Source: Agrococcus jejuensis (lineage in GTDB: Bacteria > Actinomycetota > Actinomycetes > Actinomycetales > Microbacteriaceae). From it: DNA of 64,000 nt. The position numbers were made by a program, and so were the translations under genes. Shown here piece after piece: positions 39,961 through 47,697 of this stretch (positions within the stretch are counted from its first letter, which is position 1; each line of letters begins with the position of its first letter). The notes under the pieces were generated by a model. That model was not told the origin of the DNA, did not search any database, and saw only the letters and a program-made list of their open reading frames with translations. Location: the NCBI RefSeq assembly GCF_900099705.1, contig NZ_LT629695.1, forward strand, positions 1,612,001 through 1,676,000. Reading direction: 5' to 3'.

Positions 39961-40976
39961 CGGCCCAGCTCCTCGTAGAGCGCCTCGATGCGCTCGCGTT
40001 CGTCGGCGACGAACGCATCGAGCTCGTCGCCCGTGATGATGCGCTCGGTCCAGTGGTACCGCTCCATCGCCTCCGCCCACTCGGGCGTCTCGAGGGTCTC
40101 GAGCACGATGTCGCTGAGCTGCGTCGTCTGCGCGTCGTCGAGCCCGCCGGGCGCGGCGACCATGCGCCAGTTCGTGAGCGTGACGTCGTAGCCCTGCTCG
40201 ACGGCGGTGGGGATGTCGATGCCCTCGACGGGCTCGGATGCGACGAGCGCGAGCGCGCGCAGGCGGCCCGACTCGATCTGGTCGATGTTGTCGGGGTAGC
40301 CGCCCGCCGCGGCGGCGGCCGTGCCGTTGAGCAGGGCCTGGATGGCCTCGCCGCCGCCGTCGGAGGGGATGTAGCTCGTGTCGGTCGGCTCGATGCCGGC
40401 CGAGACGGCGAGGTCGGTGACGACGAGCTGGTCGAACGAGCCGCCGCCGGTCCACGGCACCGAGCCGGGGCTCTCGCCCCATGCGGCGACGAGGTCGTCG
40501 AGCGTCTCGTACGGGGAGTCGGCGGGCACGACGATGACGTCGTACTCCTCGACCGTGACGGCGAGCGGCGTGATGTCGTCGTGCGTCACGGCGGAGCCGT
40601 ACTGGATCTCGGCGGCGAGCAGACCCGTGCCGCCGATGAGCAGCGTGTCCGTCTGCCCCTCGAGGCGTGCGACGTTGCCGAGGGCGATCGTGCCGCCCGC
40701 GCCAGGCATGTTCACGACCTGCACCGAGTTGACGATGCCGTTCGCTCGGGCTGCCTGCTGCATCGCGCGAGCCGCGCCATCCCAGCCGCCACCGGCCGCG
40801 GCGGGCGCGACGATCGTGACGGAGGTCGTGGGGTCGCCGCCGGCTGCGGCCGAGGTGACGGAGCCGTAGGCGGCGACGCCGATGGACGCCACGGCGACGG
40901 CGGCGCCGACGACGCGGGCGATGGGGCGACGACCGCGCGGCTGCGCGCCCGGTTCCGTCGCTGGCTGGTCTGACAT
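39957..40976 (-). CDS. tctC: tripartite tricarboxylate transporter substrate-binding protein TctC
   Basis: 339 residues from ATG 40976, with AGGAGGGAG upstream; an earlier in-frame ATG lacks a ribosome site. N-terminal Arg-rich signal and hydrophobic segment (VVGAAVAVASIGVAAYGSV). The Bug/TctC fold is shown by VTIVAPAAAGGGWDGAARAM, VVNMPGAGGTIALGNVARLE and SFDQLVVTDLAVSAGIEPTD, IPSDGGGEAIQALLNGTAAA. It captures a carboxylate outside the cell and hands it to TctAB. Divergent from a CitA/CitB-like two-component system that probably controls the operon. Confidence 0.92.
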   Translation of the reverse strand: MSDQPATEPGAQPRGRRPIARVVGAAVAVASIGVAAYGSVTSAAAGGDPTTSVTIVAPAAAGGGWDGAARAMQQAARANGIVNSVQVVNMPGAGGTIALGNVARLEGQTDTLLIGGTGLLAAEIQYGSAVTHDDITPLAVTVEEYDVIVVPADSPYETLDDLVAAWGESPGSVPWTGGGSFDQLVVTDLAVSAGIEPTDTSYIPSDGGGEAIQALLNGTAAAAAGGYPDNIDQIESGRLRALALVASEPVEGIDIPTAVEQGYDVTLTNWRMVAAPGGLDDAQTTQLSDIVLETLETPEWAEAMERYHWTERIITGDELDAFVADERERIEALYEELGR

Positions 40977-41113
40977 TGCTCGCTCCCTCCTGCGCACGTC
41001 GTCGTGGCGCAGGTCGAGAAGTACGATGGCAGGCACCGCGTCGGCCCCCGGGCCGTTCGCGGCTTTGTGCTCATTGACGCTCACGGCGTCGTCGACTCGA
41101 GAGGTGCGCCACG

Positions 41114-42385
41114 GTGACGAGGCCGCGAGCCGCCCGCCTGGGTCGCATCGCCGTGCTCGCGCTGCCGAGCGTCATCGTGCTCGCCGCGACCGGCATCACG
41201 ACCGTGGTCGCCGCCGCGGTGCAGGAGCAGAGCATCCGCGCCGGCGTCGCCGAGCAGGTGCACGGCGTCGCGTCGAGCCTCGCCGGCCTGCCCGAGGTGC
41301 TGGCCGCCGTCGGGTCGGTCGTCGACGCCGGCACCGACGACGACCTCGCCGACGCGGCCGACCTCGCCGATGCGACGGCGGCGCTGCAGCCCATCGCGTC
41401 GCTCGTCGAGGGGGCTGCGGGCGTCTCGTACGTCGTCGTCACCGACGACGAGGGCGTGCGCATCACGCATCCCGACCCCGACGAGCGCGGCGAGCTCGTG
41501 GAGACCACGACGACGCAGGTGCTGGAGGGCGAGGAGTTCGTCGGCACCGAGACGGGCCCGTCGGGGCCGACGCTGCGCGCGAAGGTGCCGATCGTGGATG
41601 CCGACGGCGACGTGATCGGCATGGTCGCGGTGGGCGTGCTCGAGTCGACGATCGCCGCCGATCGCGAGCGAGCGCTCGGCGGTCTGCTGCCGTGGAGCAT
41701 CGGCGCGCTGGGCGTGGCGACGCTCGCGAGCGTCGCCCTGTCGGTCACGATCGCCCGCAGGCTGCGCCGTGCGGATGCCGTCGATGCCGAGAGCACGCAG
41801 ATGCGGCGGCAGGCGGATGCGCTGCGCGAGCAGGCGCACGAGTTCGGCACGCGCCTCCATGTCGTGCGGGGGCTCGTGGCGCAGGACCAGGGCGACGACG
41901 CCGTCGCCTACATCGACGCGGTCGCGCCCGGGCTCGGCCGAGCGCCGGGGGCGCCGCCGCGGCGCGGCGTCGTCGCGATGGCGACGATCGAGGCCGTGCG
42001 CGGCGAGCTCGACGGGCACGGCGCATCGCTCGAGCTGCACATCGACGAGGACGTCGCCCTCGACGACGACGTGCTGCTCGTGCTCGCCAACCTCTGCCGC
42101 AACGCTGCCGAGGCGGGGGCGACGCTCGTGCGCTGCACGCTCGCGCTGCGGGATGGCGTCGTGACGATCGCGGTCGAGGACGACGGGCCGGGCATCGACC
42201 CTGGCGACGCGCACCGCATCTTCGCGCGCGGCTGGTCGACGCGCGACGACGCGTCGGGCGTGGGCCGCGGCGTGGGGCTCGACGTCGTGCGCCGCACGGT
42301 CGCCGACCGCGGCGGCTCCGTCGTCGTGGGTCGCTCGGCCCTCGGCGGGGCGCGCTTCGACGCCGACCTGGCGGTGCCGTCGTGA
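41114..42385 (+). CDS. CitA/DcuS-like sensor histidine kinase
   Basis: 423 residues, GTG start. Helix 1 (about 11-34), an extracytoplasmic PAS-like citrate-sensor domain to about 190 (DATAALQPIASLVEGAAGVS, VVVTDDEGVRITHPDPDERG, VPIVDADGDVIGMVAVGVLE), helix 2, no obvious second PAS domain, then a SPOB-type phospho-acceptor QAHEFGTRLHVVRGL (His242) and HATPase (LVLANLCRNAAEAG, EDDGPGIDPGD, GVGLDVVRRTV). The domain order matches citrate/C4-dicarboxylate sensors except for the missing cytoplasmic PAS. Divergent from tctCBA; likely senses its substrate. Confidence 0.9.
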   Translation: MTRPRAARLGRIAVLALPSVIVLAATGITTVVAAAVQEQSIRAGVAEQVHGVASSLAGLPEVLAAVGSVVDAGTDDDLADAADLADATAALQPIASLVEGAAGVSYVVVTDDEGVRITHPDPDERGELVETTTTQVLEGEEFVGTETGPSGPTLRAKVPIVDADGDVIGMVAVGVLESTIAADRERALGGLLPWSIGALGVATLASVALSVTIARRLRRADAVDAESTQMRRQADALREQAHEFGTRLHVVRGLVAQDQGDDAVAYIDAVAPGLGRAPGAPPRRGVVAMATIEAVRGELDGHGASLELHIDEDVALDDDVLLVLANLCRNAAEAGATLVRCTLALRDGVVTIAVEDDGPGIDPGDAHRIFARGWSTRDDASGVGRGVGLDVVRRTVADRGGSVVVGRSALGGARFDADLAVPS

Positions 42386-43095
42386 CCGCCGACATCCGCG
42401 TGCTCGTCGTCGACGACGACGCGGGGGCCCGCGCGCTGCACGCCCGATGGGTGTCGGCGACCGAGGGGTTCACGGTGATCGGATCCGCGGCGTCGGGTCG
42501 CGCGGCGCTCGGGTTCGTCGAGCACGGCGTCGACCTCGTGCTGCTCGACATGCGTCTGCCCGACATCAGCGGCATCGAGGTGCTGCACCGCATCCGCATC
42601 GCCGGCGCCATCGACACCGACGTGCTCGTGGTCAGCTCGTCGCGCGACCAGGTCACCGTGCGCCAGGCGCTCGCCGCCCAGGTCGTCGGCTACCTCATCA
42701 AGCCGTTCGAGCGCGAGGTGCTGCGGGATCGGCTCCTGGCGTACGCGGCGGAGCGGCAGCAGCGCGACGCGTCGGATCGCGACGTGCCGCTCGCGCAGGG
42801 CGAGGTGGATCGGCTGCTCACGACGGGATCGGTGCGCACCGTCGCGCCCGCATCCGCCGTGCCCGCGGAGCTGCCGAAGGGGCTCAGCCGGGTCACGTTG
42901 GATCGCGTGCTCACGGCCCTCGGTCCGGTGACGCCCGTGTCGGTCGACGACGTCGCGGCGTCGGCCGGGGTCTCGCGGGCGACGGCCAGGCGCTACCTCG
43001 ACCACCTCGTCGCGATCGGCGCCATCGACCTCGCGCACCGCTACGGCCGCCGCGGCCGCCCGCAGGTGCTCTACCGCCTGGCGCCGGCGCACTGA
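42382..43095 (+). CDS. CitB/DcuR-like response regulator
   Basis: 237 residues, GTG start in a GTGA overlap with the kinase gene. Receiver domain 5-120 with LVVDDDAGA, phospho-acceptor Asp56 in LVLLDMRLPDISG and Lys in YLIKPFER. The C-terminal part has a helix-turn-helix of the CitB type (VSVDDVAASAGVSRATARRY followed by LDHLVAIGAI) and ends in a basic winged region (HRYGRRGRPQVLYRL). The pair most likely activates the divergent tctCBA operon when carboxylate is present. Confidence 0.9.
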   Translation: MTADIRVLVVDDDAGARALHARWVSATEGFTVIGSAASGRAALGFVEHGVDLVLLDMRLPDISGIEVLHRIRIAGAIDTDVLVVSSSRDQVTVRQALAAQVVGYLIKPFEREVLRDRLLAYAAERQQRDASDRDVPLAQGEVDRLLTTGSVRTVAPASAVPAELPKGLSRVTLDRVLTALGPVTPVSVDDVAASAGVSRATARRYLDHLVAIGAIDLAHRYGRRGRPQVLYRLAPAH

Positions 43096-43127
43096 TCCGT
43101 TGGGGCCGCTCCCCAACCAGCTGGTCG

Positions 43128-43277
43128 AGGAGCGCGCGAGCCCCTGGGCGAGCACGCGTCACGAGACCACGCGACCGTCGCTCCCACTCGGTCACCCGCA
43201 TGGTCGCGCCGAGCGCGCACGTCACGTGGTCTCGTGACGGCTCCTCGCCTGCGGCTCGGGGCCTCCTCGACCAGCTG
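43128..43277. repeat. R1 intergenic repeat, full copy
   Basis: 150 bases with the R1 ends and the inner GTCACGAGACCACGCGAC / GTCACGTGGTCTCGTGACGG pair. It lies 33 bases after the CitB-like stop. The 319-base gap 43096-43414 holds only this repeat, an R2 copy and the rplI terminator. Confidence 0.75.
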
Positions 43278-43301
43278 GTGGGTGAGCCGACCCCCAAGAC
43301 C

Positions 43302-43340
43302 GCTCCTCGAGGTGCGAGCGCAGCGAGCCTCGAAGGGTGC
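43302..43340. repeat. R2 intergenic repeat, single copy
   Basis: GCTCCTCGAGGTGCGAGCGC-AGCGAGCCTCGAAGGGTG, inverted relative to the copy at 8495-8534. Confidence 0.6.
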
Positions 43341-43352
43341 CCCCAGAAGACC

Positions 43353-43407
43353 CCCACGAACGACGAGGGCCGCACCCCCAGCTGGGAGTGCGGCCCTCGT
43401 TCGTGGG
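43353..43407 (-). terminator. terminator of the rpsF-ssb-rpsR-rplI operon
   Basis: ACGAACG(ACG)AGGGCCGCAC pairs with GTGCGGCCCTCGTTCGT (only a three-base bulge), a 17-bp stem starting eight bases after the rplI stop. Confidence 0.8.
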
Positions 43408-43414
43408 TCGCTGC

Positions 43415-43867
43415 CTACTTGGCTGCGACGACCTCGATGGTGATGTTCGCGATGAGCTCGTCACGCAGGCGCGCGGTGGCCTGGTGCTTGCCCGTCGACT
43501 TGATCGCCGTCGGGATCGTGATGACGCGCTTGTCGAGCGAGCCGAGGCCCTGCGACGAGACGGCGTCCGCGATGTCCTGCGTCTGCACCGAGCCGAAGAG
43601 ACGACCCTCCTTGCCAGCCTTGACGGCGACACGGAGCGGGTTGGCCTCGAGCTTCAGCTTGAGGTCCTGCGCCTCCTCGATCGTGGCGTGCTCGCGCGCG
43701 GCGCGGGCGGCCTTGATCTGCTCGACCTGCTTCTCGCCACCGCGGGTCCACGGCGTCGCGAAGCCCTGCGGCACGAGGTAGTTGCGGGCGTACCCGTTCT
43801 TCACCTCGACGACGTCGCCGGCGATGCCGAGGCCCGAGACCTCGTTCGTGAGAATGACCTTCGCCAT
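43415..43867 (-). CDS. rplI: 50S ribosomal protein L9
   Basis: 150 residues. The N-terminal RNA-binding domain has the L9 signature [20 protein letters not shown]; a long connecting helix (residues 45-75, [20 protein letters not shown]) and the C-terminal domain ([15 protein letters not shown]) follow. L9 binds 23S rRNA at the base of the L1 stalk. The ATG at 43867 is 13 bases after the rpsR stop. It is the last gene of the conserved rpsF-ssb-rpsR-rplI operon, followed by a strong terminator. Confidence 0.97.
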   Translation of the reverse strand: MAKVILTNEVSGLGIAGDVVEVKNGYARNYLVPQGFATPWTRGGEKQVEQIKAARAAREHATIEEAQDLKLKLEANPLRVAVKAGKEGRLFGSVQTQDIADAVSSQGLGSLDKRVITIPTAIKSTGKHQATARLRDELIANITIEVVAAK

Positions 43868-43880
43868 GTCAGATCCTTCC

Positions 43881-44135
43881 TCAGCGCCCGGCGCCGGAGT
43901 ACGGCAGGAGCGCCATCTCGCGGGCGTTCTTGATCGCCTTCGCGATGAGACGCTGCTCCTGCACCGATGCACCGGTGATGCGACGGGCACGGATCTTGCC
44001 GCGCTCCGAGATGAACTTCTTCAGCGTCGCGACGTCCTTCCAGTCGATGACGCCGACGGTGATTGCCTTCGCCGGCGCGACCGGCTTCCCGCCCTTGGGT
44101 CCACGACCCCGGCGGCCCTGCGGCTTTCCAGCCAT
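43881..44135 (-). CDS. rpsR: 30S ribosomal protein S18
   Basis: 84 residues: a Gly/Arg/Lys-rich N-terminus ([16 protein letters not shown]), then [20 protein letters not shown] and [20 protein letters not shown] with [11 protein letters not shown], the conserved S18 core. No cysteines, so this is the zinc-independent form. S18 pairs with S6 on 16S rRNA, and the two genes are in one operon. 36 bases separate it from ssb. Confidence 0.97.
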   Translation of the reverse strand: MAGKPQGRRGRGPKGGKPVAPAKAITVGVIDWKDVATLKKFISERGKIRARRITGASVQEQRLIAKAIKNAREMALLPYSGAGR

Positions 44136-44171
44136 AGTGCTTTCCTTGCTCTCTTGTCTTGCAGACAGCCG

Positions 44172-44708
44172 TTAGAACGGCGTCTCGTCGTTGTAGGAGG
44201 TGCCCGGTGCGCCCCAGACGTCGCCGCCCTGGTTGCCGCCCGACTGCTGGCCTGCGGGCTGACCCCACGGCTCGTCGGCGACTGCGCCTTGGCTCTGCTG
44301 ACCGCCGCCGAACTGGCCGCGGCCACCGCCTCCGCCGCCGCCACCCTGCGAACGGGTGACCTGCGCGGTCGCGTAGCGAAGGCTGGGGCCGATCTCGTCG
44401 ACCTCCAGCTCGATGACCGTGCGCTTCTCGCCCTGCTGCGTCTCGAACGAGCGCTGCTTGAGGCGGCCCTGCGCGATGACGCGGCTGCCCTTCGTCAGGC
44501 TCTGCGAGACGTGCTCGGCGAACTCACGCCACACCGACGCGCGGAGGAACAGCGCCTCGCCGTCCTTCCACTCGTTCGCCTGACGGTCGAACGTGCGGGG
44601 CGTGGATGCGATCGTGAAGTTCGCGACTGCGAGACCGTTCTGCGTGTAGCGCAGCTCGGGGTCGGCGGTGAGATTGCCGACGACCGTGATGATCGTCTCG
44701 CCGGCCAT
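44172..44708 (-). CDS. ssb: single-stranded DNA-binding protein
   Basis: 178 residues. OB-fold domain 1-110 ([60 protein letters not shown]). A Gly/Gln-rich linker follows (110-165). The acidic tip ends NDETPF, a variant of the usual DDDIPF that recruits replication and repair proteins. The start overlaps the rpsF stop by one base (TGATG). SSB coats single-stranded DNA at forks. It is the standard essential copy of actinobacteria, found with rpsF and rpsR. Confidence 0.97.
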   Translation of the reverse strand: MAGETIITVVGNLTADPELRYTQNGLAVANFTIASTPRTFDRQANEWKDGEALFLRASVWREFAEHVSQSLTKGSRVIAQGRLKQRSFETQQGEKRTVIELEVDEIGPSLRYATAQVTRSQGGGGGGGGRGQFGGGQQSQGAVADEPWGQPAGQQSGGNQGGDVWGAPGTSYNDETPF

Positions 44709-45076
44709 CAGGCTGCCTCGGTCGCCTTCGCTGCTGCGCGTGCGGCCTTGGCCTCGTCCTTCGCGGCCTTGACGGCGCGCTGGGCGATGACCTCGTCACG
44801 ACGGAGCACCTTGGTGCGGATGACGGCCTCGGACAGGTTCAGCTGTCGGTCGAGCTCGTTCGTGGCCTCGGGGGTCGCGATGAAGTCCACGACGGCGTAG
44901 ATGCCCTCCGTCTTCTTGTCGATCTCGTATGCGAAACGACGGCGGCCCCAGATGTCCACGTTCTCGATCTCGCCCTCTGCGGTGCGGATGACACCGAGGA
45001 ACTTCTCAAGCGACGGGGCGACGGTGCGCTCGTCGAGGGCCGGGTCGAGGATGACCATCAGCTCGTAGGGATGCAT
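44708..45076 (-). CDS. rpsF: 30S ribosomal protein S6
   Basis: 122 residues. [20 protein letters not shown] at the start, and [20 protein letters not shown] with [11 protein letters not shown] are S6 hallmarks. A C-terminal Lys/Ala-rich tail ([20 protein letters not shown]) extends the usual length by about 20 residues. The ribosome site AAGGAGGTG is strong. S6 binds S18 on the 30S platform. First gene of its operon; the leader contains a hairpin (45106-45124) that could take part in S6:S18 autoregulation. Confidence 0.97.
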   Translation of the reverse strand: MHPYELMVILDPALDERTVAPSLEKFLGVIRTAEGEIENVDIWGRRRFAYEIDKKTEGIYAVVDFIATPEATNELDRQLNLSEAVIRTKVLRRDEVIAQRAVKAAKDEAKAARAAAKATEAA

Positions 45077-45105
45077 GCTTCACCCACCTCCTTCGGACTC
45101 GAACG

Positions 45106-45124
45106 GCTGCAGACGATCTGCAGC
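45106..45124 (-). promoter_or_regulatory. hairpin in the rpsF leader
   Basis: GCTGCAGA-CGA-TCTGCAGC, a perfect 8-bp stem, 30 bases before the rpsF start. Its location suits the S6:S18-binding leader described in other bacteria, but the conserved bulge was not identified, so this is only a candidate. Confidence 0.35.
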
Positions 45125-45184
45125 AGGAGGGTATGCATGGTGCCCGGCAAGGCCGGACAACCTGTACAGGCTAGCGCATCCCCG

Positions 45185-46483
45185 TCATCCCGCGCCAGAT
45201 GGGTCGTCGACGTCGCGTCGGCGGCGTGCATCGACGACGAGCCAACGGATGCTCCACACGGCGATGCCGGCGAACGCGACGGCGGGCACGAGGTACCAGG
45301 CGTTCGGCTCGGGGCGCAGGGGGATGACGCCGACGGCCACGCCGAGGTTGCCGACGGCGAGCAGCGGCGCGAGCACGGCGGCGAGCCAACGCCGTCGGCG
45401 CCGGTCGCGGTCGCGCCAGTCGGCGCCGAGCTCCTCGGCGGCGATCTGCCGCATCTCGCCGCCGAACGTCGTGCCGAGCTCCGCATGCGCAGCCTCGCGG
45501 AACGAGGAGGCGATCGTGCGCAGCGTCCCCCGGTGCGGCGTGAGGCGCGCCCCGGGCAGCGAGTCGGGGTGGACTCGATCGTGCAGCACGTCGGCCACCA
45601 CGGCCGGCAGCCCGAGGACGGCGACCACGCGATCGACGGTGTCCTCGGCGAGCGGCGACTCGATGACGGTCGCGAGTTCGTCGATGGCACTGGCGAGCCC
45701 GAGCTCGGCGAGCGCACGCTCGACGACCACCCGACCCTCGTCGGTCACCTGCGGTCGATGCCGTTCGACGACCGCGTCCTCGAGATCCCTGGCGATCGTC
45801 GGCAGCGCATCGCCGCCGATCCTGTCGGGCTCCTGGATCCAGGCGAGCACGAGGTCGGGGTCGAGCATCGCCTGCTCGCGCGCGATGGGCGACTGCCGCA
45901 TCCGCACGGCGTCGGCCGTCCAGATGGCGACCGTCGCGGCGGTCGCCGAGCGCTGCATCGCGACGACCGGTCGAGTCGCGGGGCTCCAGGGCACTCCATG
46001 CACCGCACGCCCCATGACGAGCTGCCTGCCCTCCACGACGACATCGACGACGTCGACTCCGAACGCCAACGCGAGCTCGCTGGCCGTCGTCCCCGTCGGG
46101 AGCGTGGGTGCGATGGCGGCGACGGTCGTCGGCACCGGGATGGCGGCCCACGACTGCTCGGCACGTTCGAGCGCCGCGGGCAGCACCGACTCGGCGACGA
46201 CGTCGTGGTCGCCGTAGCAGGCGACGCTCGCGGCGCACCGCATCCGCAGCGACTCGACGACCTCGTGCGGCGACCTCGGCACCACCGCGTCGTCGCGCAC
46301 CACCAGGGGCTCGGCCCCCCGGGCCGCGACGATGACCTCGACCGTGCCGGCATCGCCGGCGGGCAGCACGACGCCGAGCAGCCCGAGGTCGCGTGCCGCA
46401 GCGAGTACACGCGCCCTGGCGTCCATGGGCTCGAACGGCACGACCTCGATCGTGAGGGTCTCGTCGTGCACGATCGCGGCCAT
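45185..46483 (-). CDS. uncharacterised membrane-anchored protein (paralog of the 47698-48585 product)
   Basis: 432 residues from ATG 46483, which has a TATGCT -10 six bases upstream; an ATG at 46513 inside a palindrome is less likely. Residues 1-375 are soluble and acidic, mixed alpha/beta. Two membrane helices follow at about 375-395 and 402-422 (LAAVLAPLLAVGNLGVAVGV, WYLVPAVAFAGIAVWSIRWL), and the C-terminus is basic/acidic. The soluble part aligns along its length with the neighbour two genes upstream: LGLLGVVLP, PLVVRDDAVV and a C-terminal block ALAELG...ESPLAEDTVDRVVAVLGLP...LPGA. Family and role not recognised. Confidence 0.65.
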   Translation of the reverse strand: MAAIVHDETLTIEVVPFEPMDARARVLAAARDLGLLGVVLPAGDAGTVEVIVAARGAEPLVVRDDAVVPRSPHEVVESLRMRCAASVACYGDHDVVAESVLPAALERAEQSWAAIPVPTTVAAIAPTLPTGTTASELALAFGVDVVDVVVEGRQLVMGRAVHGVPWSPATRPVVAMQRSATAATVAIWTADAVRMRQSPIAREQAMLDPDLVLAWIQEPDRIGGDALPTIARDLEDAVVERHRPQVTDEGRVVVERALAELGLASAIDELATVIESPLAEDTVDRVVAVLGLPAVVADVLHDRVHPDSLPGARLTPHRGTLRTIASSFREAAHAELGTTFGGEMRQIAAEELGADWRDRDRRRRRWLAAVLAPLLAVGNLGVAVGVIPLRPEPNAWYLVPAVAFAGIAVWSIRWLVVDARRRRDVDDPSGAG

Positions 46484-46489
46484 GGACGG

Positions 46490-46495
46490 AGCATA
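46490..46495 (-). promoter_or_regulatory. leaderless-type -10 of the 45185-46483 gene
   Basis: TATGCT on the minus strand, six bases before the ATG at 46483, partly inside the palindrome 46492-46520. Confidence 0.4.
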
Positions 46496-46520
46496 AGGGT
46501 GAGCGATGCTCACCCTTATG
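46492..46520. promoter_or_regulatory. 13-bp perfect inverted repeat upstream of the 45185-46483 gene
   Basis: CATAAGGGTGAGC-GAT-GCTCACCCTTATG. It overlaps the -10 of the downstream gene and lies 12 bases after the upstream gene's stop. It is equally readable as an operator or as a terminator of the upstream gene; the A+T-rich outer arms favour an operator. Confidence 0.5.
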
Positions 46521-46531
46521 AGCGGCGCGGG

Positions 46532-47569
46532 CTAACCCTCGGTCGGGTCGAACCAGCTCACCGTCACGGCGGGCTCCTCGTCCGCAGCGTCGGCGGCCGA
46601 CCACGACGCCTGCACCGGGAAGTCGACCGACGCGGTCGCGGCGCCGCTCGGGTAGGTCGCGCGCACGACCGCGCTCACCTCGACCGCCCACGCGTCGTCC
46701 GCCGGCTGCTCCGTCGACGACGACTCGACCGTCCACACGACGCCCTCGTACGCCTCGGCGTCGGAGCCAGTGCGGATGCCGAGGGTCTGCACGATCTCGG
46801 AGTCGAGGCCGAGCAGCAGCGTGCCGCATCGGAGGTTCACCGAGACCTCCCCGGCGACGCAGTCGGCGAGCGCGGTCAGCGCCTCCTCCTCGACGAGCGT
46901 CGCGAGCGCATCCGTCGGCGTCACCGGCACCTCGACTGCGACGTCGCGGTCGACGACGACCACCTCGACGCCCTCCGCCGACGTCACGCTGCCGGCCGTG
47001 GGCTCGAGCGCGTAGACCCCGGGATAGAGGTGCAGCTCGCCCGTGCGGAACGGGCTCAGGCCGAGCGTCTCGCCTGCGACGACGGCATCGACGCTCACGA
47101 GCACGTCGCCGCCGGTCTCGGCGAGCGCCACGTCGACCCGGCGCTCGAGCGAGTCGTCGAGCGACCATCGCGGCTCCGAGCCGCCGACCTGGGTCACCGT
47201 CAGCTCGGTCTCGACCGTCTCGCCGGCGACGACGTACGACACGGCAAAGGTCTCTCGCCGCGGTGCCTCCTCCTCGCTGCGGACGCTCTCGGTCGACACC
47301 GTCACGTCGGTGATGCGCTCGGCGTCGTCGAGCGAGCCGACGGGAGCGTCGTATCCCGACGTCAGCGCGTTCGCGGCCGCGACGTCGCCGTCGCGGATCG
47401 CCTCGACGTACTCCACGACGACGGCCCGCGGGTCGGGGCCCGTGGTCCGGAAGGCGACCGCGCCCGCGGCGATGAGCCCGACGAGCGCGACGCCGCCGAC
47501 GACCGTGAGCACGAGACGCCGCGTCGACGGGCGACGAGACGGGGTCTCGGAGGCTGCGGGATCGGTCAC
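46532..47569 (-). CDS. single-pass membrane protein, unknown function
   Basis: 345 residues, GTG start at 47569 with GAGGAG upstream. A basic N-terminus (SRRPSTRR), then one membrane helix at about 19-41 (LVLTVVGGVALVGLIAAGAV), so most of the protein is outside the membrane. Residues 45-130 (VVEYVEAIRDGDVAAANALT and onward) look like an NTF2-like DUF4878-type domain; the rest is beta-rich with two Cys near 240-250 (LADCVAGE, LRCGTLL) that may form a disulfide. It sits between two paralogous genes of unknown role. No name assigned. Confidence 0.65.
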   Translation of the reverse strand: MTDPAASETPSRRPSTRRLVLTVVGGVALVGLIAAGAVAFRTTGPDPRAVVVEYVEAIRDGDVAAANALTSGYDAPVGSLDDAERITDVTVSTESVRSEEEAPRRETFAVSYVVAGETVETELTVTQVGGSEPRWSLDDSLERRVDVALAETGGDVLVSVDAVVAGETLGLSPFRTGELHLYPGVYALEPTAGSVTSAEGVEVVVVDRDVAVEVPVTPTDALATLVEEEALTALADCVAGEVSVNLRCGTLLLGLDSEIVQTLGIRTGSDAEAYEGVVWTVESSSTEQPADDAWAVEVSAVVRATYPSGAATASVDFPVQASWSAADAADEEPAVTVSWFDPTEG

Positions 47570-47697
47570 GTCGGGCTCCTCGATGGCACGGTGGCCGAGG
47601 GGCTGGCACCGCTCGGTGCCCTCAGTGTCGCCGTCGGATGCGCCGCGCGCACTCGGGCGACGTCCAGGAGGGCAGAACTGCCCATGCGGCCGGTGGT

